The notes beneath the pieces were generated by a model, which searched no databases, was not told where the DNA came from, and saw only the letters and a list, made by a program, of their open reading frames with translations. The position numbers were made by a program, and so were the translations under genes. DNA of 38,649 nt from positions 1 through 38,649 of the forward strand of contig CALMEE010000151.1 in the NCBI GenBank assembly GCA_937862885.1. Reading direction: 5' to 3'. Below are positions 1 through 7,518 of the stretch, piece after piece; the stretch's first letter is position 1, and each line of letters opens with the position of its first letter. The DNA is from an uncultured Planctomycetaceae bacterium (GTDB taxonomy: Bacteria > Planctomycetota > Planctomycetia > Pirellulales > Pirellulaceae).

Positions 1-63
1 GATTTCGCGATGCTCGCCACAGTAGGCGCATTGACGTTTTCGGCGGCGTTGGTGCTTTGCCAT
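1..63 (-). CDS. partial small basic Cys-containing protein (runs off left edge)
   Basis: An open frame on the minus strand starts with ATG at 63 and continues off the window edge. Only 21 residues are visible. They begin MAKHQRRRKRQ and continue with a CxxC pair (CAYC), so a zinc-ribbon or zinc-finger start is possible. An in-frame stop lies 7 codons upstream of the ATG. The family cannot be named from this fragment. It lies 128 bp downstream of the EF-Tu-like gene on the same strand and could be co-transcribed with it. Confidence 0.35.
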   Translation of the reverse strand, partial: MAKHQRRRKRQCAYCGEHREI

Positions 64-191
64 CAGTGTTTGGACTTCAGCGGCCTAACGACCAAATTCA
101 CGCGGCGGCGCGTTTGATATTGACTCCAAAACCGCCGCCGCCGCCCGCTCGCGTGCAACGCCTTGTTCGCCGACGTCCGGGTCCGTTCCGA

Positions 192-509
192 TCATCTTCG
201 GGTAACCTCGCCAACGGCAACCGCGCGGGCACCCTCCAACAATTCAAATCGTGCACCGACAATCAACGCATCGTAACAGACTCCTGGTTCGTATCGGAAT
301 CGAACTGTTGCGTGTGTTTTCATACCGGGATAAACCGGTTCGTCAGGTCCGTCAACAAATTCAACCCCAAGCGTCAACTCGTCACCATCAATGACACGCA
401 AATGTCGACGGTATCGGGAGACAGCATCCGCCGAAAGTGAAATTGGTGACCGGCGACCGCCAAGATCAGTCGGTAAGAATTCCAGAATCAGTTCGGCGAA
501 TCCTGCCAT
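192..509 (-). CDS. small EF-Tu beta-barrel-like hypothetical protein
   Basis: This 105-residue protein has no signal peptide or membrane segment. Its sequence resembles an isolated translation-factor beta-barrel domain. Residues 1-12 form the first strand (AELILEFLP). The middle carries a PGM(K)-type turn followed by a strand. The C-terminus has FELLEGARAVAVGEVTRR, which matches the pattern of the last strands of EF-Tu domain 3 (F.LREGGRTVG.G.V). No G domain is present, so it is not an elongation factor. No Shine-Dalgarno is visible before ATG 509. A TATAAT-like box at 532-537 (minus strand) would give a leader of only about 15 nt. The fold call is by eye, and the cellular role is unknown. 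Confidence 0.6.
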   Translation of the reverse strand: MAGFAELILEFLPTDLGGRRSPISLSADAVSRYRRHLRVIDGDELTLGVEFVDGPDEPVYPGMKTHATVRFRYEPGVCYDALIVGARFELLEGARAVAVGEVTRR

Positions 510-529
510 GGTGATAATTCGGCTAACAA

Positions 530-582
530 TTATTATACAGAATCGCGAATCGGTATTGTGTCGCTGCCAATCTGTATAATTA
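530..582. repeat. inverted pair TTATTATACAG / CTGTATAATTA
   Basis: Arms at 530-540 and 572-582 are inverted copies matching at 10 of 11 positions, separated by 31 bp. Each arm contains a TATAAT core, so the pair could be two divergent -10 regions or a spaced operator upstream of the 105-aa gene. Confidence 0.4.
532..537 (-). promoter_or_regulatory. candidate -10 box for the EF-Tu-like gene
   Basis: On the minus strand this reads TATAAT, 22 bp upstream of the ATG at 509. No convincing -35 hexamer sits at the usual distance. The same CTGTATAAT core occurs in the opposite orientation at 572-580, so the site may be part of an inverted pair of binding sites rather than only a promoter. Confidence 0.4.
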
Positions 583-595
583 GTAACGATTGTAT

Positions 596-613
596 CTTAC
601 CGGCTCTTACCGG
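596..613 (+). repeat. tandem CTTACCGG with 10-bp period
   Basis: CTTACCGG occurs at 596-603 and again at 606-613. The 10-bp period equals about one helical turn, as expected for a site bound by a protein dimer in direct orientation. The site lies in the upstream region of the EF-Tu-like gene, next to the inverted TATAAT pair. A chance repeat is possible. Confidence 0.25.
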
Positions 614-867
614 GTTGTCAACAAATTTTTCGCACGCTGTCTGCGTCCAGATTTTCCCGACGTGTTTTTCTGTATTCTGGCAAATCCCGGCAACTGATCG
701 CTCCTAGCATCGGACGCAATGCAAAGTGGCAGAATGTTATACAGACATCTTATGCAGATTCAGATTACGATCGGCCAAACCATCGGCCCAAACAAACATG
801 GAAGCTGCGTTGGATTTGAAGTGTGCTTGACTTCGAAAGCTGCGAAGAATTTGGGCTGAATGAGGAG

Positions 868-1389
868 TTATTCCAGTTTTGTTCCGCGCACACTCATTAC
901 AAGCGACTCTTTTCCGTCTTCGGTGACTTGGAACATCTCGATCGTCATCGCTTTGTCTCCATCATTGGAAATCCGCCATGCGAACCTTCCGTGCCCGGCC
1001 TGTTCGCCGCGAAAGGTAATAACGCGGCCGGTTTCATCAACATCGCCGGAACTGCTGCGCGTGATGTTGTTCATGTTATCGAACCAGACGCCGGTATATT
1101 GTTTGTTGACGCGATCGTAGCCAAGCACGCCGTGCCAATTCATGTCAAATCCGCCGAAAGGGATTGTGACGTCCTCCGTAATAAAAAGGCCACCGAGAAT
1201 CGGTTTGATTTCTGCGCGCCCCTTCTGTTCGACCCCCGACACGGACAGTTCCCAGGTACCAATAAAGGCATGGAGTTTTTTATGTTCTGGAGAAGATTCT
1301 TTTGCCAGGCTTGAATCGTTCGGTTCTTGTGCAAGTGTGCTCGCCAGAATGGTCCAATAGGCGATTGCGGTGAAGATCATTTTTTGCAT
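868..1389 (-). CDS. secreted DUF1579 family protein
   Basis: This 173-residue protein has an N-terminal signal peptide (MQKMIFTAIAYWTILAS, then LAQ as cleavage region). The mature domain matches the DUF1579 pattern. HKKLHAFIGTWEL comes first, followed by a strand-rich stretch with GGLFITED, a GVLGYDRVNKQYTGVWFDN block, and a final repeated-strand region ending VRGTKLE. The family adopts a lipocalin-like barrel of unknown function. The frame stays open upstream to 1545, but ATG 1389 is chosen because it gives a clean signal peptide and is preceded by a GGGAG ribosome site. No partner gene is close on either side. Confidence 0.75.
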   Translation of the reverse strand: MQKMIFTAIAYWTILASTLAQEPNDSSLAKESSPEHKKLHAFIGTWELSVSGVEQKGRAEIKPILGGLFITEDVTIPFGGFDMNWHGVLGYDRVNKQYTGVWFDNMNNITRSSSGDVDETGRVITFRGEQAGHGRFAWRISNDGDKAMTIEMFQVTEDGKESLVMSVRGTKLE

Positions 1390-1755
1390 GATGGCTCCCG
1401 GTGAATGAAAAGGATAAGGAATGGCGTTACGGAACAAGATGGTTCGCCTTACCGTGCAGCCTGAACAAATTTGTGGTTTTCCATTTTCTTGAGGGTTTAT
1501 TGACCGTAACCTAATTTTCGGAGGCAAACGGGTGGTTTGGCTCACCGCATTGATTCTCGCTCGCTGGTTGGCAAAACAAAAAGGCGTTCGCCTGATGGTT
1601 GGTTGATCGTGTCGTCGGCTCAGTAATTCGGCTCAGTTATGAAGTGCGCCGCGGTTAAACGATTCGGGCCTACGAACGGTGACGATTCGGCTGTCACGGC
1701 GCGGGTTGCACAGTCGCGCAGGACTCGAGATGGCTGCGGCGCTTCGTCGGGCAAC
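1390..1755. other. intergenic, 366 bp
   Basis: Nothing is recognised here beyond the presumed promoter of the DUF1579 gene. A GGCG-TT-CGCC mini-hairpin near 1583 is too short to interpret. Confidence 0.5.
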
Positions 1756-2118
1756 TCATCCAACGAAACGCTGTTTCTTATAATCCATGATACCGGCTTT
1801 GGTCAGCTTCGCAAGTTCCCTAAAAAGTGACGCATCTACGGTAGTGAAGTTGAAGCACGATTTTCCATGCATGTGTTTTTGCAGTTCCGGCGAGATACCT
1901 TCAACTAGCTTTGGGTTCAAGTACACGGGCATCAGGTGGTAGCTGACGTGCCGCTTCTTGATTTGGACCGCTCCGAAGAACAGTGGCTTGCCATTCTTTT
2001 GGATGTGTTTCGAATTCAAATACAACTCTTGGTCATTGTCGACAGTACAATCGAGTTGCTGAGTATGACGGAGCATGATGCTTCGCAGTGCGGCAAATAC
2101 AGATGCAAAATCCGTCAT
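1756..2118 (-). CDS. DUF1801 (YdhG-like) family protein
   Basis: This 120-residue cytoplasmic protein has the DUF1801 layout. An N-terminal helix (FASVFAALRSIML) precedes a strand with YLNSKHIQKNGKPLFFGAVQI, then YHLMPVYLNP. The HGKSCFNF motif follows, and then a C-terminal helix with FRELAKLTKAGI. Members of this family are small single-domain proteins related to the YjbR/CyaY-like fold; their function is not settled. The frame is open upstream to 2319, but ATG 2118 has an AAGGAAA site at good spacing and matches the family start. It lies 112 bp downstream of the VOC gene on the same strand and is probably co-transcribed with it. Confidence 0.7.
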   Translation of the reverse strand: MTDFASVFAALRSIMLRHTQQLDCTVDNDQELYLNSKHIQKNGKPLFFGAVQIKKRHVSYHLMPVYLNPKLVEGISPELQKHMHGKSCFNFTTVDASLFRELAKLTKAGIMDYKKQRFVG

Positions 2119-2230
2119 CTCATTTTCCTTTTGCATGTTTGCCATACATGCGAGTTGGCGATTCTGGGGTAACGTATCGAATTGTCCAGGGCGACAGAGT
2201 AGGTGCGGCTGTGCGGGCCGCGGCTTCGAT

Positions 2231-2617
2231 TCATTGGCCAACGGGAGGTTGCCAAAGTTCGACCTTATTTCCTTCGGGATCGATAACCCAGCCAAACTTG
2301 CCAGACTCGGACTCTTCAACTTTTGCGTCGACTTGGCATCCCTCGATTCTCAGCGCTTCAAGCAGCGCGTCTAAGTCGTGAACGCGATAGTTGATCATGA
2401 ATGTCGCTTGGCTTGGGGCGAAGTAATCGGTCTCTTGTTTGAATGGACTCCAGATCGTCGTACCGACGCCGGTTGGGTTCTGTGGGCCTGCCCATTGGAA
2501 CGCTGCCCCGCCCCAGTCTTCGACATTGATGCCAAGGTGCTTCTGATACCACGCACCAAGCGCTTGCGGGTCTTTGGCCTTAAAAAAGATCCCACCGATT
2601 CCAGTCACGCGTTGCAT
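2231..2617 (-). CDS. VOC (glyoxalase/bleomycin-resistance fold) protein
   Basis: This 128-residue protein consists of two beta-alpha-beta-beta-beta modules. It opens with GIGGIFFKAKDPQALGAWYQKHLG, the usual first VOC module. It closes with GKFGWVIDPEGNKVELWQPP, where the Glu in VELW is the usual metal ligand. The middle (FMINYRVHDLDALLEAL) is the start of the second module. The substrate cannot be deduced, because the family covers lyases, dioxygenases and binding proteins. ATG 2617 is preceded by GGGGAG at proper spacing; the longer open frame to 2662 lacks such a site. The DUF1801 gene follows on the same strand, a common accessory pairing. Confidence 0.8.
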   Translation of the reverse strand: MQRVTGIGGIFFKAKDPQALGAWYQKHLGINVEDWGGAAFQWAGPQNPTGVGTTIWSPFKQETDYFAPSQATFMINYRVHDLDALLEALRIEGCQVDAKVEESESGKFGWVIDPEGNKVELWQPPVGQ

Positions 2618-2932
2618 TGTTACTCCCCTTGTCAATGAATGAGCTACAGCGTCCGTAAGCAACAGGTTAACACCGACGTTTCCTCAGCGAATGGGCGGAC
2701 ACTGCAGCCGAGTCAATTTATCGGTTCGTCGTAAATCTACTGGCTGGCGGATCACTGGTCAACTTGCGGTGACGAATTATGCGATGCAAGGCGATGCAAG
2801 ACAGTACGGACAGAGCTGCACAATTTCGTGCGGAAATCGCCGATTCTGGTTTGTTTGTTGTTACGAGTCGGATGGCATTGAAACCCAGCAAGCGATATGA
2901 TTGGATTGAGGATCGATCATTAATTTCCGCCA
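2618..2932. other. divergent intergenic, 315 bp
   Basis: This region separates the minus-strand VOC gene from the plus-strand cytidine deaminase gene and should hold both promoters. A short tandem GCGATGCAAG repeat near 2780-2797 is visible. No RNA or gene is recognised. Confidence 0.5.
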
Positions 2933-3331
2933 TTGAGTAAGATAATGCAGCCAGCTCACCTGTGTGAATTAGCCATTGCGGCGCGGGGTCGTGCCTACGC
3001 TCCGTATTCTAAATTTCAGGTTGGCGCAGCATTGTTGTCCAATCGCGGTGAAGTGTTTGTTGGTTGCAATGTAGAAAACGCCGTTTATGGGTTGTCGATT
3101 TGTGCTGAGCGTGTTGCCGTGGCAAAGGCGGTCACGGAAAGTGTTCGCGAATTTAGGGCGATTGCCATTGCGGCGTCGCCCTTGGCATTTCCATGTGGTT
3201 CATGCCGACAGTTCCTATGCGAATTTAGCCCGAGCCTTGAGATCATATTGTGTGGAGCTGAACGACCGGACGAGTTTCAAGTGTATTCTCTGGCGGATTT
3301 GTTGCCTCATCAATTCAAATTGCAGCATTAG
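2933..3331 (+). CDS. cdd: cytidine deaminase
   Basis: This homotetrameric-type cytidine deaminase hydrolyses cytidine and deoxycytidine to uridine forms in pyrimidine salvage. The 132-residue length fits the small class. Visible motifs are AYAPYSKFQVGAAL (22-34), the substrate-binding CNVENA (45-50), the catalytic CAE (57-59) with the Glu proton shuttle, and PCGSC (87-91). Together these provide the three zinc cysteines C57, C88 and C91. The listed start is TTG 2933. ATG 2945, four codons in, is an equally good start and has a weak GAGTAAG upstream. The gene stands alone, with a 0.6 kb gap after it. Confidence 0.92.
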   Translation: MSKIMQPAHLCELAIAARGRAYAPYSKFQVGAALLSNRGEVFVGCNVENAVYGLSICAERVAVAKAVTESVREFRAIAIAASPLAFPCGSCRQFLCEFSPSLEIILCGAERPDEFQVYSLADLLPHQFKLQH

Positions 3332-3949
3332 TGAATTAGGGATCGCCATCAAACAAATTTGCAGATTCTAGCTTGGTAGGCAGCAAGGGAGTTTCTGGCC
3401 AGAACGGTTTCGGCTGGCGGCAAACAACTTTTTTCTATTCGACAAGGTCACTCCGCGATATTGCCACGAATCTTGGAGAGAATCGTAAACGTATGAGCCA
3501 GTTGGTTCTCGTTCGCTCGTCGCCTGCACGCAGCGCATTCTTCGGCCTGCAGTATCTTTCGACTCGAATTTCAGCTTGGCATGACGAATCCGAGGCGATC
3601 AGAATTCCGATTTAACTGTGAAATTCATCCCACGGAATTCAGCGGCTCAACGCCGCAGTGCTCAGCGACTGAACGTCATTTTGCGTTTGTGATCAACGAC
3701 TCTCAGGACGTTCAACACTGTGTGGCATCACGATAAAGCACCATCGTTAAAATCCTGCGCGGTGAAATTGCTGCAGACTGGCATCAGCGACTGTCCACAT
3801 GAATAGTGTGGCTTGCTGCGATTTTTCCGTTAGGGTAGGTTGTCAAAGCAATGAATTTTGCGACGATGTACGGTTCAAGTTGGGCTGGCGTCACGAAGAG
3901 AAGCGTTGGCCCAAGAGAAAACCGTTCCGCCGAAATTATCGAGGTGACG
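3332..3949. other. intergenic, 618 bp
   Basis: No convincing gene is present. An 80-codon open frame at 3373-3615 has no family resemblance or ribosome site. Small stems (GCGGC-TCAAC-GCCGC near 3650) are visible but weak. The region should include the promoter of the ferredoxin-NADP reductase gene. Confidence 0.5.
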
Positions 3950-4699
3950 ATGGCCGTACAATGGGTGACTGGCAAGGTGCAAAAAAAGCACAATTGGACC
4001 GCTGGCCTTTTTACTCTGTGCATTGACATCGACGGTGTCAGGCCGTTTGAGCCCGGGCAATTTTTGCAGTTGGGAGTCAGGTTACCCGATGGGAGGCTTA
4101 TCAATCGACCTTACTCGGTTGCATCTCCGTATGGTGGGCCACTCGAGTTCTACATCGTCAAGGTTGACGGTGGCGAATTGACGCCGATTTTGGAGCGGCT
4201 TGAAGTTGGTGGGGAGATTGAACTGAGCGAACGAGCGACCGGTAGCTTTGTTCTGTCGAAGACGCCGCCAGCCGAATGCCTTTGGTTATTAGCGACGGGA
4301 ACGGGTCTCGCCCCCTACATCGCGATGTTGCGGACTGAAGTGCCTTGGCAAAACTATCGTAAAATTGTGTTGGTGCATGGCGCGCGTCATTTTAGCGAGT
4401 TGAGTTATGCGGATGAACTGAAGGGATACGAAACCAGATATCCGCATCAGTTTCATTATGTTCCTTCGACGACCCGCGATCCGGATGCTCAATGCCTCAA
4501 GGGGCGGATCTCGACGCTGCTTGAAACTGGTGAGCTGGAATCTGAGTTGGGACTACGGATTTCAAGCGAAAATTCATCGGTAATGTTATGTGGCAACCCG
4601 GCGATGTTAGATGAAGTCGAATCGATATTGGGCCATCGCGGCATGAAAAAACACCGTTCAAAGTCACCGGGGCATATCGTCCTGGAACGATACTGGTAG
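3950..4699 (+). CDS. fpr: ferredoxin/flavodoxin-NADP+ reductase
   Basis: This enzyme moves electrons between NADPH and ferredoxin or flavodoxin, using FAD. At 249 residues it equals the bacterial Fpr length. Residues 1-100 form the FAD barrel with the RPYS motif (53-56). The NADP domain follows, with GTGLAP (117-122), HGAR, and MLCGNPAMLDE near residue 223. The chain ends in ERYW; a terminal aromatic residue stacking on the flavin is characteristic of subclass I bacterial Fpr. The open frame extends upstream to 3851, but ATG 3950 has GAGGTG directly before it and matches the family N-terminus. It is followed by murB after 197 bp on the same strand, with no obvious functional link. Confidence 0.9.
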   Translation: MAVQWVTGKVQKKHNWTAGLFTLCIDIDGVRPFEPGQFLQLGVRLPDGRLINRPYSVASPYGGPLEFYIVKVDGGELTPILERLEVGGEIELSERATGSFVLSKTPPAECLWLLATGTGLAPYIAMLRTEVPWQNYRKIVLVHGARHFSELSYADELKGYETRYPHQFHYVPSTTRDPDAQCLKGRISTLLETGELESELGLRISSENSSVMLCGNPAMLDEVESILGHRGMKKHRSKSPGHIVLERYW

Positions 4700-4896
4700 A
4701 ATGTAGCACTGGCGGCATACGATTGCGGCAAGTTGCGATTGCTCGGTCAATTGATTGGGGATGATCACGACAAAAGCGAGGAACGAAATGTGTTCCGAGC
4801 AGAACTCCGGGCGGCGTAGGTGTGCTTGTTTCTGCGAGTGAATTTGTCACTTCTTATGGCTTCAGCGTTTCAACTATCTAGGTACAGGAATTAGGA

Positions 4897-5775
4897 ATGT
4901 CGTTGATTGAAGGATTTGAAAACATCATACGAGAGAATGAACCCCTGGCCCCCTATACCAGTTTACGGATCGGTGGGGTTGCTGAGTTTTTGGCTGAGCC
5001 GAATGACTTGGATCAGTTGCAGGCGTTAGTCCAACGCTTCGCAAGTGCCGGCAAATCTATTCGATTGTTGGGAGGGGGCTCCAACGTATTGGTGCGGGAT
5101 GAAGGGGTCGCTGGCCTGGTGATATTGTTGAGCGCTCCAGCGTTTTGCCAAATGAAGTGTGACGGCGAGCAGGTTTTGGTTGGGGGGGGCGTCAAGCTTT
5201 CACATTTCGTCTCCTTGGCGGTCGGAAACGGATTCGTTGGACCTGAAAACTTGGTCGGGATACCAGGTACGGTGGGTGGGGCGTTGCACGAAAATACTGG
5301 AGTCCAAGGTTCGGATATCGGGACGTGGTTGCGTAGCGCCGATGTAATGACTTTGCAAGGAGAAATAAAAACCCGGAAACTTGAGGATTTGCAATTCGCC
5401 TACCGAGAGAGCAGTCTCAACGAATTGGCAATTCTGAACGCGCGGTTCGAGTTTGATCGCAGCGACGCCGGGGAGCTGACCAGACGCATGCAGAAGAATT
5501 GGATTGTGACCAAATCAAATCAGCCTGGGATCGATCAATGTTCCGCGTACGTCTTCAAAGATCATGGCGGGGAATCTGCTAAACAACTCATTGAGCGAGC
5601 CGGGTTGAAGGGCGCGCGAATCGGTGGCGTGCAAGTGTCAAATCAACATGCCAATTTCTTTATCGCTGATCCTGCCACTTCCAGCGACGACGTGCTGCGG
5701 TTGATCGACCTTGTGCGCAATCAGGTTTCTGATCGTTTGGACATCGATCTGACGTTGGGATTGCAAGTCTGGTAA
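4897..5775 (+). CDS. murB: UDP-N-acetylenolpyruvoylglucosamine reductase homologue with altered active site
   Basis: The family reduces UDP-GlcNAc-enolpyruvate to UDP-MurNAc with NADPH and FAD in peptidoglycan synthesis. At 292 residues it has type II MurB length. FAD-binding signatures are intact: TSLRIGG (21-27), GGGSNVLVRDEG (59-70) and GIPGTVGGAL (121-130). The catalytic Arg is present in YRESS (R170). Three normally conserved places differ. The usual GNAG after GGAL is ENTG (132-135). The S/C-x-FKNP proton-donor motif reads SAYVFKDH (216-223), putting Tyr218 where Ser or Cys is expected. The C-terminal catalytic Glu position appears to be Gly288. Start ATG 4897 has an AGGAATTAGGA leader. 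The homology is certain; full reductase activity is doubtful. Confidence 0.85.
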   Translation: MSLIEGFENIIRENEPLAPYTSLRIGGVAEFLAEPNDLDQLQALVQRFASAGKSIRLLGGGSNVLVRDEGVAGLVILLSAPAFCQMKCDGEQVLVGGGVKLSHFVSLAVGNGFVGPENLVGIPGTVGGALHENTGVQGSDIGTWLRSADVMTLQGEIKTRKLEDLQFAYRESSLNELAILNARFEFDRSDAGELTRRMQKNWIVTKSNQPGIDQCSAYVFKDHGGESAKQLIERAGLKGARIGGVQVSNQHANFFIADPATSSDDVLRLIDLVRNQVSDRLDIDLTLGLQVW

Positions 5776-6239
5776 TACTGGAGCGTAATCGGTGGACAGA
5801 CTTGGTCATGAATTTCTCAGGCGAGCATTGCTTTCTCAGTTTTGTAATAAAACGAGGGCTTAATCCCTCCATTTCAGCGGACATCAATCGACGGCTTTCC
5901 GTCCGAAATGGTCTTGAAGGCGAAATTGCTTTGTTGCTGCCGCGCTCGAAGCCTTTAGAGTTGACTTTGGTAATAGCCACCGTTTTTTGCATCTGCGCCG
6001 GTTACGGAACCACTAACGAAAATGCGGGCGTGGATTGACTGAGCGCTCCTCCTCCCTTTTACATCCAACCCAATTTTAGGACGATTCGACGGATGCCTCG
6101 GAACGGTTGAAAAGCTTATGCGTGCGGAGCTGACGAATCGCGGAATCTTTTGCAAGGCGATCCGATAAGAGAAACAACGTGACGACGATTCGGGTCACGC
6201 TTCAACTTTGCTCACGATTCTCTCACGAACCAGCGCAAC
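5776..6239. other. intergenic, 464 bp
   Basis: No gene is supported between murB and the FtsQ-like gene, although dcw clusters are normally tightly packed. A 78-codon open frame (5802-6038) shows no family features. No remnant of ddl or murC was recognised. Confidence 0.45.
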
Positions 6240-7133
6240 ATGGCGAAAAAGTCGACAAATTTGTTAGATTCGATCGCTGATATTTCTTTCCATCGGATTG
6301 CCATGCACCCACTCGTGCTCATGGTGATTGTTGCCGCTGGCATCGTGATCTCGGGGGCGGTTGCATGGAATAAATTCCGCGATGAAGTTGTGGCCCGCGA
6401 TCAATTTGCTGTGACTTTGGAGCGGATTGTTGTGCCGCCAACGCCAGGCGGAATCCCTGAGGATTGGTTGCATACCGCTTTTCAAGATAGCCAGCTTGCG
6501 GAATTATCTTTGTTGGACGTCGATGCGACAGACAAAGTGGTAGCCATGCTGGCTGGTCAACCTTGGATACGAGGAGTCCGTCGCATCGAAAAGTTGCGCG
6601 ATCGATTTGTTGCTGATATCGAGTATCGAGAAGCCATTGCTATGGTGGAAATCGGTGAGGGAAGGTTAGTGCCCATCGATGGAGAGGCTGTGATCCTCGA
6701 TGGACAGTTCTTCTCGCCGGAGCAAGCAACGAATTGTATGCGGATCTCTGTACCGCTTCCCCCAGGCTCACCTGCCATAATTGGACAACCGTGGCCCGAC
6801 GCGCGGATTGTCGGATGCGCAAGAATTGCAGAACTTCTGAGGACGCATTGGCAACGCGTCGGGTTGTTGCGAGTCGTTAATCGGGAGTCACCACGTGTGG
6901 CGAAACATCGCTTGGAGGTGATTGGTTCGTTTGAGTTATTCACGCGCAATGATGTTCCTATTCTCTGGGGCAGTGCGCCCGGATTCGAAAAACCAGGGGA
7001 GGCATCGGCAGAACAGAAGCTCGCCGCGCTGCTTAAATTCACGGAAGATATGGGTTCGTTTGAACGGATTCCAATTGGCTATTCGTTGGATATTCGTAGC
7101 GGGACCGTTTCACAAGGCCGCATCGCTCAATAA
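6240..7133 (+). CDS. FtsQ/DivIB-like membrane protein
   Basis: This 297-residue protein has one N-terminal membrane helix (about residues 23-42, LVLMVIVAAGIVISGAVAW) after a short basic cytoplasmic tail, and a large extracytoplasmic domain. This is FtsQ topology. Residues about 95-150 follow the FtsQ pattern: a POTRA-like segment, LAGQPWIRGVRRIEKLRDRF, then ADIEYREAIAMVEIGEG and a LVPIDGEAVIL strand (FtsQ: PW...V.R..P..L.V.V.ER.PVA...LVD..G). In canonical bacteria FtsQ bridges early and late divisome proteins. It follows the MurB homologue, the usual dcw order, which supports the call. No clear Shine-Dalgarno precedes ATG 6240. The assignment is by pattern and synteny only. Confidence 0.6.
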   Translation: MAKKSTNLLDSIADISFHRIAMHPLVLMVIVAAGIVISGAVAWNKFRDEVVARDQFAVTLERIVVPPTPGGIPEDWLHTAFQDSQLAELSLLDVDATDKVVAMLAGQPWIRGVRRIEKLRDRFVADIEYREAIAMVEIGEGRLVPIDGEAVILDGQFFSPEQATNCMRISVPLPPGSPAIIGQPWPDARIVGCARIAELLRTHWQRVGLLRVVNRESPRVAKHRLEVIGSFELFTRNDVPILWGSAPGFEKPGEASAEQKLAALLKFTEDMGSFERIPIGYSLDIRSGTVSQGRIAQ

Positions 7134-7518
7134 CTGGAGCGGCGCGATTCCCGTGCCAGGGATTTTGAATCGTAAACGTTTTCGCGCAGAGATAGTTTGG
7201 AATGATACAGCTGAACCTGCCGGGCCACTTTTGCGTTTCTTTCGCCAACTCGGCCTAGCTAATTTCTTAAGTGCATCGACCTCGATTGGGGGCTAGTTCC
7301 GCATCTGCTTGCTGGGTTGTTTGCTGGCGATTTCGATAACTCAGTTTCTAACCAGTTCTCAAGTCGAATTGTTTTCGGTGCTGTACCTGAGAAGCTGCCC
7401 AGTCCCCAAGGAATGCAGTCCGAGATAGGCAATCTATGCCAAGATGTGCTAAGCCGTGCTAATTAGGCCGAGTCAAATTGTTGCTCGCCGCTTGTTCGCA
7501 ATCGGCAAGATTTTCTGG
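7134..7518. other. convergent intergenic, 385 bp
   Basis: This region lies between the ends of the FtsQ-like and TPR genes. No gene is supported and no strong terminator hairpin was found. Confidence 0.5.

Larger units (their letters stand above)
510..867. other. intergenic, 358 bp
   Basis: No gene is supported. This is the upstream region of the EF-Tu-like gene and the downstream region of the DUF1579 gene. It holds the inverted TATAAT pair and the tandem CTTACCGG sites. Nothing else stands out. Confidence 0.6.

Noticed and set aside
3373..3615. 80-codon open frame after cdd
   Set aside because: No resemblance to a protein family and no start signals.
5802..6038. 78-codon open frame between murB and the FtsQ-like gene
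   Set aside because: No family pattern, low-quality composition and no convincing ribosome site.
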